Origin: Lepidostoma basale
Taxonomy: Eukaryota > Arthropoda > Insecta > Trichoptera > Lepidostomatidae
Length of the DNA stretch: 64,000 nucleotides
NCBI GenBank assembly: GCA_022606425.2
Contig: JAHDVF020000010.1
Span: 1,860,001-1,924,000 of the forward strand
Reading direction: 5' to 3'
Below, in pieces: positions 12,601 through 27,600 of the stretch; within the stretch, counting starts at the first letter, position 1; every line of letters begins with the position of its first letter. Made by a program: the position numbers and the translations under genes. The notes beneath the pieces were generated by a model. That model was not told the DNA's origin. It made no database searches and was given only the letters and a program-made list of their open reading frames with translations.

Positions 12601-15600
12601 TATATGTTTACGACCTATTTAATTATGATAATGCTAAATATCTTAGTAGATAAAATATATTTTAAGATGCCTATTTAACTAACTAACTAACTAACCATCA
12701 CGCCGTCTCCCCGAAAGGGTAGGCAGAAAGAATGGACTGTCACACTTTTACTGATGCGGCACTCCATCCTTCTCTTTTCGTCCGCGGGAGACGCGGTGTG
12801 ATGGGTTGCGAACCTCATCGCCACCAATAGGCATCTCCCGCGCACACTTCGATCGTCCAACACCCACAAAACAAATCTAAAACAAATCTAAAATAAAATA
12901 AAAATAATTTAACACAAAATGTTATTTTTAGATGGTGCACATATTGTCTATTCAATTTACGTTCGACGTATCCGCCATTTTTTTAATTTAGCACATAATG
13001 TAATAACACATAATGTTTTTTTCGATGTTGCACATGTTGACATGGACGATCCGGACTTTTGTGTTTAGTAATTTATGTTACACGTATCCACCGTTTTTAA
13101 AATTAGCTGTAATTAGGCACTTAACCAGCAAGTTATTTATATTGTGGAAAGTCATTTTGTTTGGCAATCCATTATATATCCTATATAATTACTTACAATC
13201 CCAAATTTCGAGTAACCGAACCCATGATATATGTATAATTCATTATTTGGTATGCTCTTCCAAATTTTCTGCTTTTTTCTTCAAATAATAGCATCTTGTT
13301 TCCTAATACATGTGATTAACCGATCATTTTTTTAATTCTCCTTTTGCGATTAAAATTTTAGGGAACGTGTGCATTTTGAGTGTACAATAATATTAATGGC
13401 AATGTTTCAAATGACATCATATGTATCAGTTTTAATCTTCTTAACATTAAATTATTTACTATTCATTGTGTGACATCTGGTTCACTCATTTTTATATCAT
13501 TTTACAATATTGTAAGCAGTTTGGAAATTTTAACATTGATTTATTTTCGATTGCTTTTAAAGGTAGAGCATCTTGAAACGCAAATAAAAGACATGACAAA
13601 TAGGATACTCGAATTAGAAACTGAAAACAGTGCAAAGAACGCAGAGTTGATATCATCGGATGAGAAAATCTGTCTACTCAGAGATATCATAGGAACTTTG
13701 GAATCCCAAATGGAAACCAAATCGTCGCAGGAAGTGGAGGTCTTGAAGGACTTGGAGATGTTCAGGCTCCTGGCTGAGGAGAGAGAGCTGAAGATCGCGG
13801 ACCTGACGGAAGAGCTGAAGATTTCCCGCAGCGACATTGAGCAGAAGATCACTGAAGGCCTTTTAGCAGCTAATAACAAAACTAACTTGAGCGGAACCAT
13901 TGATCCTGAACATGATGCAGAAAAACAGCAAATAGAACAAATGCGATCAGAGGTTGGTAACCCTTCTATTAAGAATTATGTATCATAATAAAATTTGTTT
14001 TTATACGTCTCTGTAACTAAGATGAAAAAACAATCAAAATGTAACTAAGATAAAAAATGGCCGTTCACAATGGAGTTCTGGTCCCAACCCTTATGTATGG
14101 AAGCGAAACATGGAACTGGCAGAAGAAAGATGAGAGCAGAATAAATGCGGTAGAAATGAGGTCCCTAAGACATGTGTGTGGTAGAACGATGTACGACAGA
14201 ATTTCAAATGCTGATATTAGGAAGGAATGTAGAGCGAAAGAAGGTATTATGAACAAAATTATGAAAGGTTCGCTGCGTTGGTTCGGACATATGGAGCGCA
14301 TGGGTGAAGAAAGAATGGTTAAAAAAGTATACCTTAACGATGTAAATGGAGTAAGGAGTCGAGGTAGACCGAGGAAAACATGGCATGACCAAATTAATCA
14401 AATATTAAAGGTTGGTCATGTCAGAAGCCGGAAGAATCGACGTGCGTGTATGACTCGATGTATGAATGTGGAGGAAGCTAGAGAGGTGTGCCAGGATAGA
14501 GTAGTGTGGCGGTCCATTCTCTCTGCCTACCCCTGCGGGGAAACGGCGTGATGGTTTCTTGTTGTTGTTGTTAATTATTAATTGTTTCAAACGGATGTGT
14601 TTCACATTATCTTACCTAAAAAAAATTACTTGTAAAACCGCTCTAATTAAAATACTTTCTGTGCAACAAATAGTGCATCTAGCTTGCACACTCGTATGAA
14701 CAAGCAAGAGAGAAAGAGATGGCGCAGATCTGTTAGATAGTGCGAACGCTATCTCTTTCGCACTCGAATAGTAAATAATATTTTGTTTCAATGTTAATAA
14801 CTTTCAATATTAAAAAAAATTTCAAGTTTAGAATAAAACATTTTATGTCTTTGAATATATTAAATACCAATCAATATCTGAGATGAATTTTTTTTATCAA
14901 CAATGATTAAGGGTGTAAAAACTAACTTACTACCCATTACGTCGTCTTCCTGAAGGGATAGGTAGAAAGAATTGACCACTACACTGTCCTTTCCTGACAT
15001 ACTTCTCTTGTTTCCTCAATATTCATAGATTGTGTCATGCACGCACGTGGATTTCTCAGACTCGCATGTCTGACATTTAATATTTGACTGATTTGATCGT
15101 GCTACAATCAATTTTCAATCGACCAATCAATCAAATCAGTTTTCCCCGGTCTTCCTCTATTTAAGAGTGTGTATTGGTTTATAGATGCAGACATTATTGA
15201 AGACGCTGTCAGAGCACACGGCGGCGCTAGAGAATCTGCATGAGGCCGTCTGCTCTCAGAGTTGTAGCTCCCCCAGCGAGGATGTTTCCATCAGGGATCA
15301 CAGGAAGACGCATTCCAAGGTAACTTTCATACTAATTATTATACACCTCCTATTATACACAAATAACAAAACAAACCATCACGCCATTTCTCTGCAAGGG
15401 TAGGCAGAGAGAATAGATGATCGCACTATTATGACACACCTTTCTAGGTTCCTACACATTCATTTAGCGAGTTATACATGCAAGTGGATTCTCTGGACTT
15501 CTAACTGCCCAATCTTTAAATTTTAATAATTTGGTCATGACATGTTTTCCTCATTATTATTCAACTCCGTAATCCATTAACATAGTTAACGTAAACTTTC

Positions 15601-18600
15601 TTAACCATTATTTCATCATCCATGCATTCCATATGTCCAAACCAACGCAATGATCCTTTCATAATTGATTTCACATCGATAGTTTTTTTCTTCCCTTTTA
15701 TTGGATAAATCATTGTGATTGACTTTCGATCATTATACAATATAACTAACTAACCAACTGTCATGCTGTCTCTCCGAAGGGGTAGGCAGAATAATGGACA
15801 GTCACATCGACAACCATATGCACGTCGATTTCTCCGATTCCTCGTGGCGGACATTTAATATTTGATTGATTTGATCGTGCCACATTTTCCTCGGTCTTCT
15901 TCTATTTCTAGTTCCGTTTATGTCATTTACATATACTTTTTTTTACCGTTCTTTCTTCTTTCATTATTTCGTTTATAACACTTTCTGATTATAGTATTCC
16001 AATGACATTGATGTTTTTCATCTGAGGATTCTACAGATTGAAGAAATAGTTTGTTCTTTAATCAGCGTTAGAAGTGACTGTGGTTTGCATTTTTCTATTA
16101 GAAAGACTATGTATCGTAGGGAGGTTTGATCTTTTGACGTTGAAATCAAAAATTAAAACTAGGCTATAGAAATACCTTCACAGGATTTTAATAAAACTGA
16201 ATTATTTCAGAGTGACCCGTCACCTTTGGACGTGACCGGAGGCCGGTTGCCGGTGCTGGAGTTATGGCAACTGGGAGACGGGCTGCAGCGTCACCTCAAG
16301 GCTGAGGATGCGGCCCTCAAGCGCATCCGGGATCTGGAAATGCAGCTAGTGCAGCTAAAGAGCATATCACAGGTAATTGTCCCTGTTTTTATAACATAAA
16401 CTTTGTATCTTTTTCTTCTCCTTATCCTGTCACACCTCCATGGTGCATAGGGCCTCAAGGAATCTTCTTCACCCGACTCTATCGCACACCTGATGCCTAA
16501 CATCATCCCAAGTGAGGCCTGCTGCTTTAACCTCGCCCTGCAAGGTTCTTCTCCAGGTGGCTCTAGGTCTGCCTCGCTTCCTCTTTCCAGCCACAGGGGA
16601 CCTGTCTAGAGGGCCCTGAGCAATGCAGGCTGGGTTTCGTCTCAGGATGTGACCAATCCACAGCCATTTGTGTCTAGCAAATTGTTCTCTGATTGGCCTT
16701 TCGTCTGCTATGGCCCGGAGAACGGCATTTGACACTGTTTGGGGCCAAAAGATCTTGATTGTTGAGTGAAGGCACCTATTAAAAATACCTGGAGTTTTCC
16801 TTTATTTTCCCAAACTTGTATACTTTAAAACAATGTTCCCATCAGACGTAAGAGGAATAGCAACAAGAGCTGAACTTCTGTAAGCCAGAAGATCCAAGTC
16901 CAAGTTCTAATATAATTTTCATTTTATTTTTTTAAATAGGTTCTTCCTGGGACACGTGTTTAAAATCTAAATATGAACAATGCATCTGACATTACACAAA
17001 TTGGGGTTTAATTTTGGTATGAAATATGAAAAATATGGGTTTTCATTCTAGATCTGAAATCTATCAGATCATTTCTGCACCATTTAAAGTATGAAGGGAG
17101 ATTGTTCCAAACTGATGGGCTGGCTATTGCAAAGGATCCCCGAAATTTGTACTAGGGCAACACTTTGGCTCAATTAATTTTCTTATTGCAAAGCAATAGC
17201 AAAAATCAAATTGAATGGTTAAAGTAAAACAGGCACTAAGTATCAAATCAATCAAATCAGTTTATTTCATCAACAGACATTCAAAATAAATTTTTAAGGC
17301 ATCTATTGAGAACAGGTAAAGTAGGGGAGGGGGGGGCTAGTTGTTACGGGGGCAAGTTGTTACATTCTAAATAACTCCTCCACCACTAGGTTCTGTGGCG
17401 TATGTGTCGCACAGTATGTCTAGGTATCGTGTCCGCAGTGCTCGACGGAACGTCGCTCCTGCCGGTCGTGCGTAATTCAAATAAACTCGATTATAGTGCA
17501 TTTCGTATCTGAAAGTCACTTTCGTGGACTGATTTTGAAGTTTAATTGTTCACGAACTATAAGAGGTAAGTTGATTCTAAGTAAATTGGTAAAACTCTAC
17601 ATGTCTCTGCTTACATTCAGATAATATATCGAAATAATAACACTTTCCGTGTTAATGTTATAGCAATTTGTTTTTATTTTGGGTCAGGGGGGCTAGTTGT
17701 TACAACGATGGGGGGGCAAGTTGTTACTGTAACAACTAGCCCCACTACGTTTCCCTTTAACTTCAAATGGCATATTTATATAAAATTATTAAACTATTTA
17801 TTATTATTGTTCTAGATTTTATATAACAATGGTACGGACATATAAAAAAAAAACAATAGAGGTAAATTTTCCGAGGAGACCTACAAAAGAGCAGCTAAAG
17901 AAGTAACAGAAAAAAAGTATCTATTCGAAGAGCTGCCGAAGCATACAAAGTAAATTTTATGACATTACATCGTTACATAAAACGTCAAGAGAATGGTCCA
18001 ACCACATCTACCTTAGTGGGTTACAACAAGCCTCGGCAAATATTTTCTGTTGATCAGGAAAAGGAGCTTACAGTATATATATACTATATGGCCATATAAT
18101 CGAAATATATTTTCAGAGGAAGACTTCGAGCCTTCCGAAATAACCGATCGTCCAATGCCTGAGAACGTTAGCACTGAAAGTGTATCAATAGATAATACCA
18201 ACGAAACCATGGCAGAAACCGTTTCTGTGGTCAATGAACCACATTCATCTTCTCCTTTATAACCTGCAACCTCCAGTTGTGAAGCTCTACCTCAAAATTA
18301 AGAAGAGCAATTATCTGTTTTCACGGAACCGCAGACATCAACAAGTGGCATCAATAAAATACAGCATACCACGCCTGAACAAATAAGGCCATCCTAAATC
18401 TGGATCAAGAAAGGGAGTTCATTATTCCAGAAGAAAAATTTCATCAGCAATATTGACTGACACTCCAAATCGAACTGGAAGAGAGCTCGAGAAAACAAAA
18501 ACAGGCCGCCAAATCAATAAAAAAAAAAACATTTCGACGTGTGCATTTGAAAATAAAAAACAGTAGAAGAAACTGAAGTAGAAGCAAGTACTGGATTCTT

Positions 18601-21600
18601 CTTCCGACTCAGAACATGAAGAATGCCTGTGTTTGGTATGTACGGAGAGTTTTGTTTGCTCTAAACCTGGACGGGAATGGATCCAGTGCATCGCATGCAA
18701 TAAATGGGCTCACATTTCCTGCATTCGTGGCGATAAAGTTAATTTTACATGCCAAAATTGTGATTCGGACATAGATTTAAGCGATTAAATATTCAAAAAT
18801 TTAATTTTACATGTTATTATATATATTCCACATATTAATGTTAACAATTACATACATGTTTGATTTTTGTTTTAGTTCGTAACAACATGCCCCCACCCTG
18901 TAACAACTTGCCCCCCCGTGGGGCACATTGTTACACTTTGATTTTTTTTTTATAAATGCTATAATTATTTTTGTGGACTTTCTATAAACACGTGTAAATT
19001 GTATTATTATATTTTAATACATGTACTTTAAGATAAAATCAATATGATGTCTCTCAAAATAAAGAGTTATCAGATATTCAACTTTTAATTTTTTTGTAAC
19101 AACTAGCCCCCCCTTCCCCTAATAATATAAGTACCAAAAAACAATAAAAAAATAAAGTATGCAGATTCGTTATATAATGATTGACTGATAGTACCTGGAT
19201 AATTGGAACCTGGTTAATTGGCAAAACTCTATAATTGGCAGAAAAGTTCTGGTCCCACCCCCTTGGAGAACTAAAACCTCTTTAATTGGAAAAAAAGAAA
19301 CCTGTTCATTTGAACTCGACATTCAGGCCCTTAACCTCTGTAATTAGAGAGCACTGCCTTCTTGATCACTGTAAACTGACAACTCCTCAGTATTTGTTCT
19401 GTACTCATCGAAGGTGGTCCATTTTAGATCGCAATGTTTCACAAACGTAAATATAACGGCCTTGATTTGAGCTCGAAACTAAAACTAATCCAATAATTTG
19501 ACGCCGGTAAATCTAAACAGATCCATGTAACTGATTTTTTAAAGCCACAATAATTAAATTTATTGTTTGTATGTACAATTACAATTTACTTTTTTACAAA
19601 ACTTTTTATTTTTTATTTTTTTTATTGTTTTATGCCTCATCCATGAATTGTTTTTATTGCTTTTCTGTTTATGTGGTTACAAAACCTGGTTAAAAAACCA
19701 AAGCACAATCTGGACCTGGATACATGAAAAACTGGATAATTGGAAAACCTGGTTAATTGACCGTCATAGGCCTGGTCCATTGGAATGCCAATTATCCAGG
19801 TTCTACTGTACTTGGTGCCTATTTTACTTCAACCATTCAATTGTATACAGTAATTACTTTCAAATGAACCTAAAAATAAATAAATAATAAAAAGAATATC
19901 TCTTATAGTGTGTGTTGTATTATGTTATGCAGGAGTTGCGCATGGAGCGGGACGTGCTGCAGGAGCGCATGAGCGAGCAGAGTCTGCGCGTGTCCTCGCT
20001 GCAGGGGCGGCTGGAGCAGACGCGGCACACGGTGGAGGCGCAGAGCTACCGCAGCACGGAGGGCCTGCGCTGCCAGCTGGACCAGGCGCTGGCCGAGGCG
20101 CAGCAGCTGCGCGAGGGGCTGCACAGCCGGGACATGCAGCTGCGCGCTCTCGAGGGCACGCCGGGTAACCATTATTATATTTACATCTTGCAACATGCAA
20201 AACAGAAATTGTGTTATTTTTTGAGATCTTGGGTTTATTCGTGTTACTTATTCAGAGATCGTTGCAGTCCCCATCTTCAGGGTAGTTATATGGGATCTTT
20301 CAATAAGGACGCTCCATTTTTAATCGCTCGTGCAGAATGTCCATCGTGGCGTGCGCTGTGTGCTACGTAGCGCCGTTCTATTGGAACCATATGTTGTTGA
20401 TATCTGTATCATCAAATTTAAGCCACAAGAGTCTCAAATTTATGCATTCAACGACGTATTGTCAGCTGTGCAGGACGGCCATGAATGTCATAAATTGGCA
20501 AACAGAGCACCGATTTTGATAATAAATTTTAACAATTTCAACACGTTGTTGAAACGTGTAGCGTTCCATGGTGAAATGTGAAGACTAAATAAGTATTCTT
20601 GTCAAATTTAACAGGTATTGTTTTACCAAAATGGTCGCTATTCGCTGTCAAAGTTCGAGCTTCCCTATGTCATTCTCAAGCTACCCTATCCTGACACATC
20701 TCCTAGCTTCCTACACATTTATACAGCGAGTCATATATGCACATCAATTCTGGCCGACCTTTAAATTTTGATTAATTCCACGTTATCCTCGGATTCCCTC
20801 GACTAATAATTCACATTGATAATATATATACTTTTGATTAAATGCATGATAACAAAAGTAATATATAGATTAATTAATTAATGAAAATATGTGTATTTTG
20901 GAATTATGTACTAATGTTTAATTAATTTATGTTTCAGACTCCAGTAAAGAGATTGTCCAAAAATTGAGACGTGAGTTGGAAGAGTATAAATGTAAATGCC
21001 GAGATCTGCAGGAGGGCACGGCGGCGCTGCAGGTGCAGCAAGACATGCTGCTGGCGGATAAGAACGCCGACATTGTTATCCTGCGCGAGCAGCTCTTGGA
21101 GAAAGAAAAACATCTGCAAGCCATTATGAGTATGTCACTTATTCTATTTTGTTCCCTCACTAGATATATATGGCTTAAAAGTCCAAAAAGAATCTAGTGT
21201 AAACGCTGTTGGACAGTCTTTAAAGCGCTACTTGGAATAGCACCATGTTATATATCCGAACTCTATATAACGGACAACCTAATTCAAGGACATTCACATC
21301 TCGCTCGACAAACTCCTCTGCAATAGGTAGATTAGTTAAGTCAATGTGTTAATCTAGTATCAATTTTGTGGATCAAGCCTAGGTAGTAACCGGCCCATCA
21401 ACTTGGAACAATCTCCCTTCATACCTTAGGTGCATAAATGATCTGGCAGATTTTAGATCTAAGTTCAAAACCCGTCTTTTCATATTTCACATTTCTCATA
21501 TTTCAAATTGTATAATTATATTATTTTCTAACCGATTGTGGATATTAGATGCAATGTTCATATTTAGATTTTTAGATTTAAAGCATGTCTTAATGCGCCC

Positions 21601-24600
21601 TTGAGGTGATAACATCACAAAAACAGCGCTTTAAAAGTTATTTACTTACTTAGACAGTCGTTGTCGTCCACTTCTGTACATAGGCCTCCCCCATACTTCT
21701 CCACGTATCCCTGTCGCCAGCAATTCTTCTAATGTCATCGGACCATCGTGTGGGGGGTCTCCCTCTGTTTGTTTAGTCTTCGCAGGGTCTCCACTCTACC
21801 ACCCTTCTGGTCCATCTATCGTCTACCAATCTGACAACATGTCCAGCAAATGACCATTTAAGCTTCGCTACCCTTGCGACGACATCTGTTACTCCCGACC
21901 TTCTACGTATTTCAGTATTTCTTATCCAGTCTGAGAGTCTTACGTGTAGCATGGCTCTTTTGTGTTTCCTCTGTGCTACGGGGAGTCTCCTTATGGTCGA
22001 CTTGGTGAGGGTTAGGTTAGGTTAGGCTTTAAAAGTTAGCATATTATTATTATTAATTTATTATATATTTTTTATCAAAGATGACAGCATAAGATCTGGT
22101 GTATTTTTAGGTTTACACATTGAGGATGACCGAGAAAAGGAATGCAACGACGGCAAACACTCTGCGAGAACACTGAGTGACATACTATCTATATCTGAGT
22201 TTGACGAGCCAGACCTCGTTTTGAGGAATGCCGAGTTGAGGCCGCAGAGCTTCGTGTCTGGACAGTTTCATTTTACTACAAACGACATGAAAGAACAGAC
22301 AGTATTCCCCGAAACTGATCACATACTTCCCATTACCGCTTCTTCTGGCCTGGTATTCCCCAGCCAGCCCCTGAAGGAAGCCAGCCCGGCCATACAGAAG
22401 GAACACAGCTTACCTATTTTAAATACTCGGTATAAAGATGACAAGGAAACTAGTCTATCGGACAAAAGGCAGCGTGGTACTCTCTCTTCCCCCAGGAAAC
22501 GTGAAGAAGCTTCTTCTGTAAATTTGAAAGGCTTGAGTGAAAATTGTTCCATGTTCCCCAACAAGGATGCATCCGGAGACAAAAACGTCACGATCCAACC
22601 GAAGAAAATAGATTTCTCACTGGCTAATTTTTCAGAGCCTAGAAAGGTTGAAAAAAGTAATCATAAAAAGAATAACTTATCCCTGAATGATGTAGATTTT
22701 TATAAAGACGTTGATGTCAATTTCACCAGTAATATGTCCACTTTTCAAGTGCCCAAATCATTTAAAGAACTGGGAATTATCGCTGATATTCAACAGAAGT
22801 TTTACCCAGATATTCTAACTCAACTTAAGAATGAAATATGTGTTTTGAGAGAACAACTTGACGCGAAAACCGCATCTCTGAGGATGGCCGAGGATCAACT
22901 CTCGGAATTTCCAATTGTGAAGAATGGCATGGAGGAGCTGGAGCGGGTTTTACAAAATAGTTTGGAGACGATGCAAGAAGACAAAAAGTATTTTAATATT
23001 CAGCTAGAAAATTTTGCAAAGGGTGAACAAGTTTTGAAAGAAAAACTAGATATCGCTCTACAGGAAGTTAAAGAAAAAAGCAAAGAAATTAACATACTCA
23101 AAGAAGACATCTTAAGACGTGAAACAATGATTTCGGAGATTTACAAAGAAAAAAGATCCGTCGAATTGAAACTGTCCCAAATTGAGGAACGGTGTCAAAT
23201 GTTTGAGAGTGATTCAATGGAGAATCATAATTTGAAGAAAAAGTTGTTGGAACTTCAAAAGTTGGAGCACATGATTGCAGAAAAGAACTTGCAAATAGAC
23301 AGCCTCAATGAGAACTTGGATCGATTGGATGATCTTCAGAAGAGGATTGTCGATGAGCAGGAACAGAACAAGAAGCTCGTCGGTAGTTTAACTGAAAAGG
23401 ATTCAGAAATTGCCGCCTTGCAAAAGAAATGTCAAGATCTTAAGTATGTAGAGGACAAATTCAATACTGAAACGTCCCAACTGGTTGACGAGATGAGGCA
23501 ATTGACCAGTAAGAATGAGGATTTACAAAATACACTTTCTAAATACAAAGATATAATTTTACAAATTGAAAGTGATTTAGAAAATGTACAAGTTCAAGAT
23601 GACGGTCAATTGGAACAGAATCCGAGTCCCGATAATGAAGACCTCATCAAGTTGCAGGAGTTCAAATGGCTTCTGAGCGGCCTGGAGGGACAGAGGGCGC
23701 CCGAGGAGTTGGCAATGTGTGAAGAGGGTGGCAACACTGATTTACAGTTTAAACTGGACAGGATTAGACTTAAAGTACAAATTCTTCAAGATGATCTTAT
23801 CTCCAGGCGCAAAGAATTAAGTGCAAAGGTTTGTAAAGCAAAAAAATATTAGTTATATCCATCTTACATTATTGACAGTCTGTAACATTAGTGTGAACGG
23901 TGAAAATCTGGAACAAGTAGATGAATTTGTTTATTTAGGAAGTATGTTTACAAATGATGGGAGAGTGAAGAAGGATGCTGAAAAAAGGGTTGGGGCAGGC
24001 AACAGAGTAAATGGTGCACTTAAAGTTGTCATCGCAAACAAAAACCTATACAATAAAGCTAAGATGGCAGTGCACAATGGTGTTCTTGTGCTGACCCTTA
24101 TGTATGGAAGTGAAGCATAGAACTGGCTAAAGAAGGATAAAAGTAAAATAAATGCAGTAGAAATGAGATCTCTAAGACAAATGTGTAGTAAATCTGTATA
24201 TGATGAATGTGGTGTGAATGAAAGTGTTATGAACAAAATAATGAAATAAGATGGTTTAAACACATGGAAAGAATGAGTGAAGACAGAATGGTAAAGAAGG
24301 TTATGTAAACGACGTGAACGGAGCTAGAAATAGAAGAAGGCCGAGGAAAACTTGGGACGATCAAATCAACAAAATATTAAATGTCGGTCAGGTGAGGAGT
24401 CTAAAAAATCGACGTGCGTGCGTGACACGATGTATGAGTGTAGAGGAAGCGAGAGATGTATGTCAGGACAGAACAGTGTGGCGGTCCATTCTTTCTGCCT
24501 ACCCCTTTGGAGAGACGGCGTGATGGTTAGTTTGTTATATTATTGTTTATTATTATTAGCCATCTGATTTACTGTTGCTATATATTTCTAGCGTTAATTT

Positions 24601-27600
24601 TTTTATGTTTTTACTTTCTGTAGGTTCTTCAGTTGGAAAAGGCAAAACTCGAAATGGTAGATCTTCGATCGCAGGTGAATTATCTCAAGAATGATGAATC
24701 TGACAAGGACAGGATGCTAAAGGAATTGGTTTCCGAGAGGCTCACTCTCCGAGCCAACCTGAAAATCCTGAAGAGTCAGCTCCACGAAGAAGGTAACATG
24801 GAGGAAGTTCTCGATAAACTCAATAATAAGATTGAGGAATGCGAAGGCCTTAGGGAAACTGTTCTTGAATTGACCGAAACTGCCAAGAGGTAAAATACTT
24901 TAAAAATATATACATATATATCTTTGTTTTTGAAACATATTTGCAAAATAGAGCGTTAATTAATAATTATACTAGCACATTTTAATGGTGGGTATGTTTT
25001 CAGATACGAATCCAATGCGGCGATTGGTTCAGAGAGAGAGGGCCATTTGCAGGAACTACTCCGAGACAATGAAGAACTGAGGCAGGCCCTGGGGAACATG
25101 GAGGCCATGATGGTAGAGCGGGATCATATTGTGAAGAAGTTGGAAGCTCTTAAAAAAGATCAAGTTGAAAATAAAGACACTCAAACTATTCCCTCTTCTG
25201 AAATGGATTCTAATCTACTAAACCAGGTATTTTTTACAGCTCACAGTTAGTCAAAAATGAATTTACGAGGGTTGTCCATAAAATAAGTTTTTCTGTTTGC
25301 CACGGGCGCGCGGATCGCTGTTACGTGCGATCCGGCAACACTGGATCATAGCTTGGTCTTCCCCCTCCACATCCCCACCCAGCCGAATTCGCTGCGACGC
25401 TCAGTGTCGGTTTGGCAGCCGTAAAGAATGGAGCTCCCAAACGCATCACCCGCGAGGTGTGAAGTACGCTCTGTGATTCGTTTTTTGTGTGCCAAAGGCC
25501 ATTCATTCTCAACTCACAGAAGTATATGGAGAAACGTGCATGAGTGTTTAAATAGTGCGCAAGTGGTGCAAAGAATTCAAAGAAGGGCGCACAGACGTTC
25601 ATGACGAACAGCGGTCCGAACGGCCATCGGTCAGTGACGAAATTATTGCGAAAGTGGAAGCGGCAATGCTGGCAGATCGAAGACTGATAGTTCGGACTTA
25701 GCAAGATGATCCCAGATGTCAGCAAGACAACTATAGACAAGATCCTAACAGAACATTTAGGTTATTCTAAGGTTTGTGCAAAGTGGGTGCCCAGGATGCT
25801 TACGGAGGACCACAAACAACGCTCATTGAGAAATTCGAAATTGGGAGATCGTCCTACACCCACCATACAGTCCGGACTTGGCCCCGAGCGACTACCATTT
25901 CTTCCCTGATTTGAAGAAACACCTCGGTCGAACGCATTTTGCAAACGAAGAGGAGCTGAAAGAAGAGGTTCTAAGCTACCTTCCTGGCCTGGCGGAAGAC
26001 TTCTATGACCAGGGAATCAAAAAGATGGTGACCCGGATGAAAAAGTGCATCGAAGTCAACAGGGACTATGTAGAAAAATAGCTGAAAGTCTTAGCTTTCC
26101 AATGATGTATTGCTCGTTGTAAATAAAAATGGTTTTCATTGTGAAAAAAAATAGGGATACTTATTTTACGGATAACCCTCGTATATTAACCCTTTCTACT
26201 TGACATTTTATGGCATGTTTCTCTGAAGCTTAACTTGTCTATGGTATGCTCTCCTAAACTCGACATGTCTCTATAAAAGGGCAGTGAAATATTGTATTGC
26301 CTTGTGTTATATTCTCTTGTATTTTTTCCAAAATAAGCAACTTTATGCTTTGAGTTCAAAGGGTTAAAAACAAGAGTTAATCAGATGAATTAATTATTTT
26401 GAATCAGGAAATGGAAAGTACTATTAAAACACTAAAACACAACCTGGAATCGGCAAACAAAGCTGAAAAAGAGATGAAAATGGAACTTGAGCAGGAGAGA
26501 TTGAATTTGACGCAGCTGAGGAAGCAGGTGGAGGTATTGAAGAAAAAAGATAGTTCTGCATCAGAAGAATTGAAGAACAATTCTGCGATACAAAGAGAGA
26601 AAATCGATCGCCTGACTGTCCAACTGCAAGACCAGGTTTGAAAATATGAAAATTCTTTCGCATGTCAACTATTTTGGTTTAACAATTTTAATAATACTTT
26701 TTTCATGCATTATGATTTTTATTACATAGTGAATTGTATTTCAACTTGGTTTTTAATTGCTTTGTGCTTATAATCAAAGGCCATCATAAATTGGGTCTAT
26801 TTATATGAGTATATAAGATCTATGGTATTGCCTTGACTTTTATATAAGATCGTTATTAACCAATAATTATCAAAGAAATATGATACTAACCAGCATACTG
26901 CATTTTTCTTAAATATATTAGGTCCTTACATATGAAATTGGCGTTTTGTATGGGAGGAACATAAAGTTGATTTTTTTTAAATATAATATATTTATTTAAT
27001 CAAAGTATGTACGAGTACCATTGCTATCTATGCACTTTTGCCATCTCATAGGTAGTTCATTGATCCCTTTACTAAAAAAACCATTCGGACGGGAATCAAT
27101 AAAATCTTTGAAGTCGGTTTGGATTGCCCCATTGGAGTTGAATTTTTTCCCTTGCAAGAAGTTATCCAAATTTCGAAAAAAATAGTAATCTGTTGGGGCA
27201 AGGTCCGGAGAGTACGGTGGATGTCTTAGACATTCCAATTGAAGCTCTTCTAATTTGGTAGCCGTCTGTTGTGCAGTGTGTGGTCTAGCGTTATCATGAA
27301 GCAGCAGTGGCCTAGAGCGATTAACCAGCCTCGGTTGTTTAGCAGCTAGCTTTTCCATCATGGTTTGCAGTTGCTGACAATAGACATCTGCCGTAATCGT
27401 CTGGCCAGATTTAAGAAAGCTGTAGTGAACGACACCAGCACTAGTCCACCAAACGCTCACAAGTAACTTTTTTGGAGTCAATTTTCGCTTGGGGCATGGT
27501 TTGGCTGGTTCGGCAGGGTTCAGCCATTGCGATGAGCGCTTCCGATTATCATACAGGATCCACTTTTCATCACAGGTAATGATTCGATTCAAAATCCCTT

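Noticed and set aside
14057..14551. 164-codon ORF as a host gene
   Set aside because: It is the C-terminal block of the main LINE family, repeated many times in the window.
19903..20200. Overlapping ORFs in other frames of the GC-rich block
   Set aside because: They are shadows of the GC-rich Plp exon at 19933-20164; only that frame joins in phase with its neighbours.
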